From: Pseudomonadota bacterium
GTDB taxonomy: Bacteria; Pseudomonadota; Gammaproteobacteria; Burkholderiales; Burkholderiaceae_B
Direction of reading: 5' to 3'
Assembly (NCBI GenBank): GCA_023427085.1
Contig: JAEZBO010000102.1
Coordinates: 59,765-123,764, forward strand
DNA length: 64,000 nt
Under the pieces are notes generated by a model. The model was not told the DNA's origin. It worked only from the letters and a program-made list of their open reading frames with translations, and ran no database searches. Below, in pieces: positions 15,480 to 22,725 of the stretch (position 1 is its first letter; each line of letters opens with the position of its first letter). Made by a program: the position numbers and the translations under genes.

Positions 15480-15743
15480 TCATGCATGTGCCGGCTCCTT
15501 TGCCGAATCTGTTGGCACCGGTGGGGCCAGGTCGGGCCAGATCAGCCAGTAGTCATGCGGGCGCGTGTGCTCACGCGGCACAGCGCCAGCAGTCTCTCGA
15601 TCAATGGCTACGCTTCGCGCCGGCGAGATCGGCGCTTTGCCCGCCGCCATTTGAGACAGGAAAGACGGCGATACCCCGATTGCCTTGGCAAGCTGGGCCG
15701 CCCTCCCTCGAGGGCCACTGGTGGTGTAGGTTTTGAGGTCCAT
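15480..15743 (-). CDS. Cro-like repressor (YdaS/Cro helix-turn-helix)
   Basis: An 87-residue protein whose first 45 residues form a helix-turn-helix: MDLKTYTTSGPRGRAAQLAK, then AIGVSPSFLSQMAAGKAPIS. This is the YdaS/Cro pattern. It is the first gene leftward from the cI operator region, so it should be the lytic-side Cro. Its promoter (TTGACC, 17-base spacer, TTAAAC on the minus strand, about 15779-15750) overlaps the operator at 15751-15768. Confidence 0.9.
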   Translation of the reverse strand: MDLKTYTTSGPRGRAAQLAKAIGVSPSFLSQMAAGKAPISPARSVAIDRETAGAVPREHTRPHDYWLIWPDLAPPVPTDSAKEPAHA

Positions 15744-15750
15744 CGCCGCA

Positions 15751-15768
15751 GTTTAATGTTCACTAAAC
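15751..15768. promoter_or_regulatory. CI/Cro operator 1 over the cro promoter
   Basis: GTTTAATGTTCACTAAAC is an 18-base imperfect dyad with GTTTA/TAAAC arms. On the minus strand TTGACC and TTAAAC, 17 bases apart, form a good sigma-70 promoter for cro, and the operator covers its -10 side. Related sites lie at 15790-15807 and 18237-18254. Confidence 0.85.
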
Positions 15769-15784
15769 TCAATGGTCAAGTGTT

Positions 15785-15807
15785 CACTAATTTAGTGTTC
15801 TATAAAC
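15785..15807 (+). promoter_or_regulatory. CI operators 2/3 and leaderless cI promoter
   Basis: CACTAATTTAGTG (15785-15797) is a perfect 13-base dyad, and ATTTAGTGTTCTATAAAC (15790-15807) matches the operator consensus. The TATAAA at 15801-15806 is a good -10 for rightward cI transcription; the -35 is weak, as in lambda PRM. The predicted start falls within about 2 bases of the cI ATG at 15815. Confidence 0.75.
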
Positions 15808-15814
15808 TTCGCGC

Positions 15815-16840
15815 ATGAAGATCCAGGAAATTCGCCGTGCGAACCTCCGCGCGTGGGCTACCCAGAACGGGACCCCCGCAAAAGAGAAGAGCTACTTTTC
15901 TCAGGTGCTCTCCGGCACTGCGCCTCTGGGCGAGCGCGCCGCGAGAAGGCTCGAGCGTGACTACAAGATGGCGGCCGGATCCTTGGACCTGCCGCCAGAC
16001 ACCCAGTCGGCTGTGCCCGCCGCCGCTCCTGCGCCGACTGAACTCGCGTGGCCGTTTCCCTCGGTCCCTCAGCAGTTGGTGGCATCGCTGGCGCACGAGC
16101 AAATTCGGCAGCTGGAAGGTGCCTTGATGCTCGCACTAGGACAGATGGGTGTGGCGGCGAAGGCAAAGCCGCCCAAGTCCGAGCCGGCGCGCGGCCAGGT
16201 CTACGAAGGCTCCGCCGACGACCCGTTCGCAGACCTTGGCCCCTCTGAGAAGATGCCCTGGGAACCAGGCTGGAAGCCCACCAAGGCTGAAGATCTGCCC
16301 GCCCTGCATCGGATCAGCACTGACGGCGGCGTGGTCGCCAACGTGGCGCCAGGTGCAGCGCCAGCAGCAAACGACAAGTTCGAGAAGGTGCCGGAGCTGG
16401 GCGATGTGCGCCTGGCCGCGGGCGAAGGCATCGAGAACGAGCAGGAAATAGAAACTGGTTTCGTGCAGTTCCGCCGGTCGTTCCTGCAGTCGTTCGGGTC
16501 GTCGGCCAAGAAGGCCCGGGTGGTGTACGCCAAGGGCGATTCGATGGCCCCCATCATCCAGGACGGCGCCGCCCTACTAGTGCTACCCGACGACAGCATC
16601 ACGCTGCGCGACCTGGCCGCCGGCGGCGTGTGGGCGATCAACTACGACGGCAAGATGATCGTCAAGACGGTTGCCAAGGACAGGATCAGCGGCCGCTGGG
16701 TGGCTGTTTCGTTCAACCCAGCCCATCCCAACATCCCGCTTGAGGACGGCCACCCCGTACGCATCCTCGGTCGAGTAGTGTGGGCGGCCTCGCCATTACG
16801 CGAAGATCAGTCTGGGCAGTGGGTCCGCCACGTTAGGTGA
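15815..16840 (+). CDS. CI-type prophage repressor with S24 (LexA-like) protease domain
   Basis: A 341-residue repressor. The N-terminus (residues 1-55) is a helix-turn-helix region (LRAWATQNGT, then FSQVLSGTAPLGERAARRLE). A long linker leads to the S24 domain from about 200. The likely self-cleavage site is Ala202-Gly203 (VRLAAGEG). The Ser/Lys pair is Ser243 (AKGDSMAP) and Lys284 (GKMIVKTV). RecA-stimulated autocleavage would trigger induction. No Shine-Dalgarno sequence precedes the ATG, and the -10 lies 8 bases upstream, so the mRNA is probably leaderless. Confidence 0.95.
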   Translation: MKIQEIRRANLRAWATQNGTPAKEKSYFSQVLSGTAPLGERAARRLERDYKMAAGSLDLPPDTQSAVPAAAPAPTELAWPFPSVPQQLVASLAHEQIRQLEGALMLALGQMGVAAKAKPPKSEPARGQVYEGSADDPFADLGPSEKMPWEPGWKPTKAEDLPALHRISTDGGVVANVAPGAAPAANDKFEKVPELGDVRLAAGEGIENEQEIETGFVQFRRSFLQSFGSSAKKARVVYAKGDSMAPIIQDGAALLVLPDDSITLRDLAAGGVWAINYDGKMIVKTVAKDRISGRWVAVSFNPAHPNIPLEDGHPVRILGRVVWAASPLREDQSGQWVRHVR

Positions 16841-16882
16841 CGCACCGAAGCCACAAGTGCTTCCTTAATAGGACATTACTTA

Positions 16883-16911
16883 TGTTACAAAAGCAGTGAT
16901 CCTGTTATATT
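16883..16911 (+). promoter_or_regulatory. Candidate promoter for the SDH-type protease gene
   Basis: TGTTAC (16883-16888) and TATATT (16906-16911) are separated by 17 bases in an A/T-rich stretch of an otherwise GC-rich region. The -35 is weak. A separate promoter outside the operator region would allow expression in the lysogen. Confidence 0.5.
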
Positions 16912-16956
16912 CAGTACACTTTCATGGTTGCTACTGAGTGTAACAAAGGAGAGGTC

Positions 16957-17961
16957 GTGGCTATCGACGAACACATGGGTGAGGCATCCGCGCTAAGTCA
17001 GCCTAGCGCACGAATCGGCGAGCTATCTGAGCAAATCATCCTGAGCGGCAGGCAGCTAGCGAGAGAAAGATCGAGCGACATCCTAATCGTCAACGGCGGT
17101 TTCGATCCTCAGATGGAATTCACCGTCCTCTCCAAGTTGAGAGAGCGTCGACACGCTGCTTCAAAGCCGGCAAACCTCATCCTCGTACTTACAACGCCAG
17201 GCGGCGTGCCTGAAGTGGCGTATCGCATGGGCCGTTCCATACAAAGCACGTACGCCACCTCAGAGGGCCTAATCGGCGGGTGGTGTAAGAGCGCAGGGAC
17301 GCTGCTGCTGATTGCCATGAATTCGCTCGCCTTGGGCGACGACGCAGAGCTAGGCCCTCTAGACATGCAGTTAGCCAAACGCGACGAGTTGGATGAAAGC
17401 GATTCCGGCTTGGTGATCAACGAAGCGCTTGAGAACTTGGAGGTGTTCACCTTCCAGTTCTTTGACGCTTTTATGAGACAGATCAAGCATCAAAGCCAGG
17501 GCCTAGTCACACTTAAGACGGCCGCGGACATCGCGTCTTCAGTCGCAAAGGGAGTATTTGAGCCGATTTATAGACAGATTGACCCACAAAAGATCGGTGA
17601 GATAGCAAGATCCATGTCGATCGGTAAGGCCTATGGCCAGCGGCTGAATATAGCTCCTAAAAACTTGCTACCTCGTGCACTTAGTAACCTGCTTATGGGC
17701 TATCCTTCGCACGGGTTCGTGATCGACCGCACAGAAGCGCGAGACTTGTTCAGGCATGTGCGGGCCCCCGAGCCTTCAGAAGAACAGTTTTTGTTAGAAT
17801 TGGGAGACTTGGCAGTCTCCCCCCGACGAGCTCCCGTGGTGGAGCTCATCACAGCCGAGGTAGATAGCAATGAAGACTCCGCAAAAGCAACCAGCAGCAA
17901 GCCCGCTCGATCGGCCTCTTCCGCAAAGCCCCCTGTGCGTCGAACGCGACCCTCGCGATGA
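16957..17961 (+). CDS. SDH/ClpP-fold serine protease (SppA-like), prophage cargo
   Basis: A 334-residue protein read from GTG at 16957, where AAAGGAGA lies 5 bases upstream; the ATG at 16924 lacks such a site. The core matches the serine dehydrogenase proteinase/SppA fold: ILVLTTPGGVPEVAYRMGRS (oxyanion region, residues about 76-95) and GLIGGWCKSAGTLLLIAMNS with the likely nucleophile Ser112. The acid side is around LGDDAELGPLDMQ. No signal peptide or membrane helix is seen, so it acts in the cytoplasm. Third-position GC is lower than in neighbours, suggesting separate acquisition. It lies next to cI with its own promoter and terminator, as lysogen-expressed exclusion genes do; that role is inferred. 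Confidence 0.8.
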   Translation: MAIDEHMGEASALSQPSARIGELSEQIILSGRQLARERSSDILIVNGGFDPQMEFTVLSKLRERRHAASKPANLILVLTTPGGVPEVAYRMGRSIQSTYATSEGLIGGWCKSAGTLLLIAMNSLALGDDAELGPLDMQLAKRDELDESDSGLVINEALENLEVFTFQFFDAFMRQIKHQSQGLVTLKTAADIASSVAKGVFEPIYRQIDPQKIGEIARSMSIGKAYGQRLNIAPKNLLPRALSNLLMGYPSHGFVIDRTEARDLFRHVRAPEPSEEQFLLELGDLAVSPRRAPVVELITAEVDSNEDSAKATSSKPARSASSAKPPVRRTRPSR

Positions 17962-18070
17962 GCCCGACACCATGGCAGAGATTCTGCGCGAAGAGCGGTC
18001 CCGCGTTCACTTCGTGGTCAGAAATACGGGTGCTCCGCGCCCAATCGCCCGATCTGCGTTTGATTGTTGA
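17870..18070 (+). CDS. Small overlapping gene downstream of the protease, unknown function
   Basis: A 66-residue frame that begins inside the last 92 bases of the SDH protease gene in another frame and continues past its stop for 36 codons. GAGG lies 9 bases before the ATG. The C-terminal half (MAEILREERSRVHFVVRNTG) looks protein-like. It could be an accessory partner of the protease. A terminator follows at 18094-18118, consistent with a two-gene unit. Confidence 0.45.
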   Translation: MKTPQKQPAASPLDRPLPQSPLCVERDPRDEPDTMAEILREERSRVHFVVRNTGAPRPIARSAFDC

Positions 18071-18093
18071 CGCCTGATTTGTTACGGCGCCGT

Positions 18094-18118
18094 AGCCCCG
18101 CCTAGTGCGGGGCTTTTT
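18094..18118 (+). terminator. Rho-independent terminator after the protease unit
   Basis: AGCCCCGC and GCGGGGCT pair across a short loop and are followed by TTTTT. It ends the cI/protease side of transcription. Confidence 0.88.
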
Positions 18119-18180
18119 GTTGGCGCTGCCAACGGCGCGCACCCCTACCGCCGCCGTGCAGACGTCTGCACACCCACCTA

Positions 18181-18203
18181 GCCCGCTCATGCGGGCTTTT
18201 TTC
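18181..18203 (+). terminator. Second rho-independent terminator
   Basis: GCCCGC TCAT GCGGGC followed by TTTTTTC. Together with the terminator at 18094 it insulates the downstream operator-controlled promoter from read-through. Confidence 0.88.
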
Positions 18204-18226
18204 ACGCCCTAAGGTTTAGTTTTTAC

Positions 18227-18254
18227 TTGACCATGAGTTTAGTGTTCAATAAAC
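18227..18254 (+). promoter_or_regulatory. Second repressor-controlled promoter (rightward arm)
   Basis: TTGACC (18227-18232), a 17-base spacer and TAAACT form a promoter. GTTTAGTGTTCAATAAAC (18237-18254) matches the CI operator consensus and covers the -10. The arrangement TTGACC-ATGAG-operator closely repeats that of the cro promoter. CI should therefore repress this arm as well. Confidence 0.85.
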
Positions 18255-18616
18255 TTCGTTCTGTCGCTGTCGCGATGCGCTCTTTAACAACCGATTTGCA
18301 AACCGTCCCGCGTACGCCGAGAGGCGCCGCGGTAGGGGAACGCCAGCGCCCCGGACATTGGAGACTGGCAAGAATCGGCAGCCGTGCGTGCAGAGCGTGG
18401 CGGTGCGCTGGTCTCGGGTTCGCCCGAGCGCCCTTCGCCTGGTGGCGGGTAACCAGGCAAACCATGCCGCCCTGGCGCAACGGGGTCGGCATGTCGGACG
18501 AAACGTGTTTCGGAGCCGCACCAGCGGGAGTCGCCGAAACGCGTTTGTCCCGGGCACATCCGTCGACCCCTTCCCCTCGAGGGCTGGTCGACGAATGTTC
18601 CTCACATGGAGATCTG
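18255..18616 (+). other. Long untranslated leader of the rightward arm
   Basis: No convincing gene lies between the operator-controlled promoter and the first gene at 18617, about 360 bases. The stretch is GC-rich with several inverted repeats, including GAAACGTGTTTC at 18500-18511 and CGAAACGCGTTTG at 18535-18547. It may hold a structured leader, an antitermination site or a small RNA. Open frames here on both strands look like chance. Confidence 0.5.
18499..18512. repeat. Palindromic motif CGAAACGTGTTTCG, copy 2
   Basis: A perfect 14-bp palindrome whose core plus flank (GAAACGTGTTTCGG) is identical to 15182-15195. A third, slightly degenerate copy (CGAAACGCGTTTG) follows at 18535-18547. 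The three copies flank the immunity region on both sides. Confidence 0.55.
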
Positions 18617-18997
18617 ATGCGACCGAGAACACCGGCCCGGCGGCCGAAAGACACCAACGCGCAGCGCAACCGGCAATATTGGGCCAGCGTGCAGCGCCAG
18701 CAAGACATCAAGCTCGGCCCGCCCATCTACGTCGATAGACGCGCTGGCCCCGGCGATGTGGGCGAATTCGATGAGCAGACGGCCGAGATCCATCAGTGCA
18801 AGGTGCTGCGAGATGGCGAAACCCTGCCGAACGGCGCAATCCTCATCAGCAAGGGTCGCTACTTCCTGTCTGTGGTGCACAACCAAACCGACTGCGCAGA
18901 GCGCCCCTACGACATGCGCGAAGCGGTCAAGGTGGCCAATCAAATCCGGGCCGACGTCGGTCGGAGCATCCGGCTAGCCAAGAAAGAATCTTCCTGA
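18617..18997 (+). CDS. Phage hypothetical protein, first gene of the rightward arm
   Basis: A 126-residue protein with GGAG 5 bases before the ATG. The first 35 residues are basic and polar (MRPRTPARRPKDTNAQRNRQ); the rest is a compact domain (GEFDEQTAEIHQCKVLRDGE, then LISKGRYFLSVVHNQTDCAE) ending in a helical, charged tail. No known family was recognised. As the first gene behind the second repressor-controlled promoter it is likely made early on induction. Confidence 0.65.
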   Translation: MRPRTPARRPKDTNAQRNRQYWASVQRQQDIKLGPPIYVDRRAGPGDVGEFDEQTAEIHQCKVLRDGETLPNGAILISKGRYFLSVVHNQTDCAERPYDMREAVKVANQIRADVGRSIRLAKKESS

Positions 18998-19153
18998 CCA
19001 CACTGCCCGCCCACGCGGGCCCTCGCTTGGCGGCACTCCAAGGCGCGCGTTAGCGGCGCGTCGGTTCGACTCCCCTGGCTCTTACCGGTGCTTTATCCGG
19101 GGCTGGAGTGTTGCCAAGCGAGGGCGAAAGCCTTTTCCCTGGAGACCATCTGT

Positions 19154-19246
19154 ATGGCCTATCAACTCGTCGGCCTGGGCTTCGTCGTCCTCGCCATCTG
19201 CCTCAGCGGTGACGCCGTCATGCGCTGGCATGCAAGGGGCGCCTGA
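19154..19246 (+). CDS. Very small membrane peptide (30 residues)
   Basis: Encodes 30 residues starting MAYQLVGLGFVVLAICLSGD, a single membrane helix with a short basic tail. GGAG lies 9 bases before the ATG. Its TGA overlaps the ATG of the next small gene, which supports real translation. Function unknown; small phage membrane peptides may affect host membrane enzymes. Confidence 0.5.
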   Translation: MAYQLVGLGFVVLAICLSGDAVMRWHARGA

Positions 19247-19404
19247 TGCTGCGACCCCATGCCTTGAAACTCGTTGTGATCGCGGTCCTGCTGATCCTGG
19301 CCCACTCGCTGGATGCCACCGACCCGTTCTACGACACCCCGACCGTCGTCCAGCACGACCCCGACACCGGCCGCTACTACCGCGTGGCCGCCTCGACACC
19401 TTAA
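19246..19404 (+). CDS. Small protein with N-terminal signal-like helix (52 residues)
   Basis: Encodes 52 residues: MLRPHALKLVVIAVLLILAH is a typical signal or anchor helix, followed by a polar segment with DPFYDTPTVVQHDPDTGRYY. The start overlaps the stop of the 30-residue gene. It lies 12 bases before the ParB-like gene. No family recognised; export or single-pass membrane location is inferred. Confidence 0.5.
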   Translation: MLRPHALKLVVIAVLLILAHSLDATDPFYDTPTVVQHDPDTGRYYRVAASTP

Positions 19405-19416
19405 AGCGGGCTTCCT

Positions 19417-20493
19417 ATGACCAACGCGAAAGCACCTCCCTCGTTCAGGCAGCTGATCGAGAACAAGACCATCAAGCGCACCGACGGCATGAAGATCCGC
19501 TACAAGGATCTGCACATCGAACCGGGCTTCAACGAGCGCGAGCGCACCGAAGACTTCGATCAGTCCGTGCGCGAGCTCGCCGATTACATCCTGGCCGGCG
19601 GCGTATACCCGCCGCTCGAGTGCCGCGTGGCCGACGATGGAAAGACGGTGGTGGTCGACGGTCACCGCCGACACGAGGCAATCGGCCAGGCAATCAGCCG
19701 CGGCGCGGAAATCGAGTGGGTGGAGATCCGCCAGTTCTTCGGCAACGACGCCGACCGCGTGGCGCGGATCGTCACCAGCGCCCAAGGCCGGGCCCTCTCC
19801 CCGCTCGAAACCTCCCGCGTCTACAAACGGCTGGCCGCATTCGGCCTGTCTGCGGCCGAGATCGCCAAGAAGGTGGCGCGCAGTACGCAGCACGTCAACG
19901 AGCTGCTTACGCTGGCCGCCGCCAATACCGACGTTCAGAAACTAGTTTCAGCTGGCTCGGTGTCCGCGAAAAACGCAACTCAGGCAGTCCGCCAGCATGG
20001 GGAGCGGGCCGGCAAGGTGCTTGAAGGTCACCTCGAGCAGGCCAAGGCGCAAGGCAAAAAGCGCATCAGCGCCAAGACCATGCAGCCCGCAGCGCCAGCC
20101 CCGGCCCCGGCGCCGGTGGAGGCACCAGCACCAGCCACGCAACCGCCCAAGGATGAACCCGTGTTTGCCGAACCCGACGCCATCGCGATGACCCTGTGCA
20201 TGGAGCATGGCCTGGACGAGAAAGCCGCGCGCGGCGTAATCCGCCGGATCGCCAGCCACCTGCGCCACCTGCAGGACATCGGCGATGCCGAGGCCTTGGG
20301 CAAGATCCTGCCGATCACGCCCACCGAATCCATGGTGCTCGCCGGCCGCGCAGCCGTGCGCCGCTTCCAGCAGTCCGAAGAGTGCCGAACCATGGCCGAA
20401 CCCGAAGCGATGGCCGCTGCGGCGCGTCAGTGCTACGCCGCCATGGTCGCCAACTTCGACATGCAGTCCCACCAAGCACCAGCAGGAGCCTGA
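19417..20493 (+). CDS. ParB-like DNA-binding protein
   Basis: A 358-residue ParB/RepB/Spo0J-type protein. The ParB nuclease-like domain (about 20-115) includes DGMKIRYKDLHIEPGFNERE and VVDGHRRHEAI, the conserved G-H-R-R box. A KorB-like helix-turn-helix follows (LSAAEIAKKVARSTQHVNEL). A Pro/Ala-rich linker (about 205-240) leads to a helical C-terminus. No ParA partner is seen, so partition is unlikely; phage ParB-like proteins may regulate transcription or recombination. SSB follows after 3 bases. Confidence 0.88.
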   Translation: MTNAKAPPSFRQLIENKTIKRTDGMKIRYKDLHIEPGFNERERTEDFDQSVRELADYILAGGVYPPLECRVADDGKTVVVDGHRRHEAIGQAISRGAEIEWVEIRQFFGNDADRVARIVTSAQGRALSPLETSRVYKRLAAFGLSAAEIAKKVARSTQHVNELLTLAAANTDVQKLVSAGSVSAKNATQAVRQHGERAGKVLEGHLEQAKAQGKKRISAKTMQPAAPAPAPAPVEAPAPATQPPKDEPVFAEPDAIAMTLCMEHGLDEKAARGVIRRIASHLRHLQDIGDAEALGKILPITPTESMVLAGRAAVRRFQQSEECRTMAEPEAMAAAARQCYAAMVANFDMQSHQAPAGA

Positions 20494-20496
20494 GCA

Positions 20497-20964
20497 ATGC
20501 CGTCAGTCAACAAGGTCATCATCGTCGGCAACCTCGGGCGCGATCCCGAGGTGCGCTACAGCCCCGACGGCGCCGCGATCTGCAACGTATCCCTGGCCAC
20601 CACCAGCCAGTGGAAGGACAAGAGCACCGGCGACAAGCGCGAGGAAACCGAATGGCACCGCGTGGTGTTCTACAACCGCCTGGCCGAGATCGCCGGCGAG
20701 TTCCTGACCAAGGGCCGCTCGGTGTATGTCGAAGGCCGCCTCAAGACCCGCAAGTGGACCGACAAGCAAGGCGTCGAACGCTACACCACCGAGATCGTGG
20801 CGGACCAGATGCAAATGCTGGGTGGCCGCAGTGAGGGCGGTAGCGGACAGCCAAGCACCAGCAGCGAGGGAGACTATCAGGCAGCCCGCGAGGGACGCGC
20901 GCAGCCTAAGCAGGCAGCGCCAGCCGGCAACCTCGCCGACATGGATGACGACATACCTTTTTAG
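20497..20964 (+). CDS. ssb: Single-stranded DNA-binding protein
   Basis: A 155-residue [23 protein letters not shown] at the start, [20 protein letters not shown] and [20 protein letters not shown] of the OB fold (residues 1-110), a flexible linker, and the acidic C-terminal tip DMDDDIPF that recruits replication and repair proteins. It is a phage copy with the ParB-like gene in the rightward arm and likely serves phage replication or recombination. Confidence 0.96.
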   Translation: MPSVNKVIIVGNLGRDPEVRYSPDGAAICNVSLATTSQWKDKSTGDKREETEWHRVVFYNRLAEIAGEFLTKGRSVYVEGRLKTRKWTDKQGVERYTTEIVADQMQMLGGRSEGGSGQPSTSSEGDYQAAREGRAQPKQAAPAGNLADMDDDIPF

Positions 20965-20967
20965 CCA

Positions 20968-21261
20968 CTAATCAGCGCCGATGGCTTTTAGCATTTCGGC
21001 GTGACTATCCGCGATCAGCCTCTTTGCTTCCAACGGACCATCAGCCCCGAGCTTGATCAGCATCTCTGACACATCTTCGCCGAGAGCCATCGCCGTCAAC
21101 TGCAAGAAACGGTTGACCTCGACCTCGCGCAGCTCTTCCAAAGTGACTCCCACCGCATCCGCCTGGGATGGAGTTACCGCTGCGCACGCCGCCTGAACGT
21201 CCGGCCTCAACGCGACAAACCGTTCGCGTCCAAGAGCAATCACTTCCTTCGCACGATTCAC
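20968..21261 (-). CDS. Helical protein of unknown function, opposite strand
   Basis: About 97 residues from a GTG at 21261 with GGAG 5 bases upstream; this start is favoured over upstream ATGs. The protein is helical and acidic (VTLEELREVEVNRFLQLTAM, then SEMLIKLGADGPLEAKRLIA). It is the only gene in this arm on the minus strand, facing SSB and diverging from the methyltransferase. It may have its own promoter and be expressed in the lysogen. Confidence 0.6.
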   Translation of the reverse strand: MNRAKEVIALGRERFVALRPDVQAACAAVTPSQADAVGVTLEELREVEVNRFLQLTAMALGEDVSEMLIKLGADGPLEAKRLIADSHAEMLKAIGAD

Positions 21262-21325
21262 GTTCTCTCTCCGACCGGCATTCCGGCTCCGGCGTTGATC
21301 GTACCCCAACCCTACAGAGGTAGCC

Positions 21326-22003
21326 ATGACCATTGAAGTCATCGGCAATGCCACGCTCTACCTGGGCGATTGCCGAGAAATCCTTCCCAAGCTTCCACCC
21401 GCAGATGCAGTAATCACGGATCCACCCTACGGCATCGGCCAAGGAAAAGGCATGGGTAGCGGTGGGCGCGGCCTGGTCGGCGGCAAACGCCTGTCGCGAC
21501 GCTACTGCGATGGACATTGGGACCTGACTAGGCCAGATCAAGAGACGTTCGAAATGATCCTGGCAGCCGCCCACCGCCACATCGTTTGGGGCGGTCAATA
21601 TTTCGCCGACCTCCTGCCGCTATCGAACAAGTGGCTGTACTGGGACAAAGCGCAGACCATGCCCTCCTTTTCGGACGGCGAACTGGCTTGGACATCCCTT
21701 GCTGGGAACGCTCTCAAACAGTTCACCTACAGCAACAACGGGATCCTGGCGAAAGAAAAGCAACGCGAGCATCCGACCCAAAAACCTGTTGCGCTCATGG
21801 AATGGTGTCTGACCTTTGTGGCAGATGCCGGGACCATCGTAGATCCGTTTATGGGGAGCGGCTCGACCGGCGTGGCCTGCATGAACTTACAGAAGGCTTT
21901 CGTAGGCATCGAGCGCGAGCCGAAGTACTTCGAGATCGCCTGCCGGCGAATCGAAGATGCACAGCGCCAGCAGACACTTTTCGACCACGAGGTGACAGCA
22001 TGA
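21326..22003 (+). CDS. DNA methyltransferase (N6-adenine/N4-cytosine, beta class)
   Basis: A 225-residue enzyme with motif IV TDPPYGIG (residues 31-38) near the N-terminus and motif I DPFMGSGSTGVA near the C-terminus, the beta-class order, plus HPTQKP. The DPPY motif indicates methyl transfer from SAM to an amino group of A or C. No restriction partner is adjacent, so it is an orphan phage enzyme, possibly for protection or regulation. Specificity is not readable. Confidence 0.93.
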   Translation: MTIEVIGNATLYLGDCREILPKLPPADAVITDPPYGIGQGKGMGSGGRGLVGGKRLSRRYCDGHWDLTRPDQETFEMILAAAHRHIVWGGQYFADLLPLSNKWLYWDKAQTMPSFSDGELAWTSLAGNALKQFTYSNNGILAKEKQREHPTQKPVALMEWCLTFVADAGTIVDPFMGSGSTGVACMNLQKAFVGIEREPKYFEIACRRIEDAQRQQTLFDHEVTA

Positions 22004-22269
22004 CCCACCCCACCAATCACGACGCGCTGCTGCGCGCCCACGAGAACGGTTACGCAGAAGGCTTGGCCGACAAACACGATGCGGCATCTGCGCGGACTAC
22101 ACAGGCCATATCGCAAAATTTCGCCGATTGGCTCGCGCAGGAAATGCCACCCGGCACCGTCATCGGCAATACGGAATCGTGGGCACCGCGAATACTTCGC
22201 GCTGCCCTACGCTGCGGTGCTCCGGCGAACGCCAACGAAGATGTAAGCCCTATTCCCGCGAATGAATGA
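22000..22269 (+). CDS. Small phage protein coupled to the methyltransferase
   Basis: An 89-residue protein overlapping the methyltransferase stop (ATGA), so translation is likely coupled. The N-terminal helix (DALLRAHENGYAEGLADKHD) resembles short accessory proteins of phage early regions. No known domain. The C-terminal 20 residues are polar and Pro/Asn-rich. Confidence 0.6.
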   Translation: MTHPTNHDALLRAHENGYAEGLADKHDAASARTTQAISQNFADWLAQEMPPGTVIGNTESWAPRILRAALRCGAPANANEDVSPIPANE

Positions 22270-22329
22270 TAGTCGGGACCAGATCGAAATAAGGCAAGAG
22301 GCGAGGGGTTGTCCTCGCCATCTATCAGC

Positions 22330-22497
22330 TTAAGGCCGCGTCAATACTAGCAGCGCCACCACAACCAGTGTAGCTGCCAAGACGGCCGGTATCCCGCTAA
22401 GTCCCACTACCGGCGTCGCGCTTATTACTGCCGCATACGCCATGCAGTAGTTCCGTAGATCGGAGCTACACAAGCTGCCTGCTTTTTTGGGATGCAT
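22330..22497 (-). CDS. Small membrane protein, unknown function
   Basis: A 55-residue protein from ATG 22497, 6 bases after GGAG. It has hydrophobic stretches (CMAYAAVISATPVVGL and IPAVLAATLVVVALLVL), likely two membrane helices. It runs opposite to the neighbours. No family recognised. Confidence 0.45.
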   Translation of the reverse strand: MHPKKAGSLCSSDLRNYCMAYAAVISATPVVGLSGIPAVLAATLVVVALLVLTRP

Positions 22498-22725
22498 AAA
22501 CATCTCCCTAAAAAGTGCTCGCGGCCTATCAACGTCTGGGCCGAGCGCCAGGCCTTCCCCTAGTTTTGCTTTAGCAGCAGTCGCACGGCGGGGAACCAGA
22601 CTGCGCGGGAGGAGCATCCCGCTCCAGTTCGAATCGGTCCAATCATACGGGAATAACTAACAAAATGAAACAAGCGACCTTCGCTGGCGGATGCGCATGC
22701 GGTCCACAATATTTGGAGTGCACAT

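Noticed and set aside
18223..18726. Minus-strand open frame across the 18.2-18.6 kb leader
   Set aside because: Crosses the operator and promoter, has Arg/Cys-rich composition and no family pattern.
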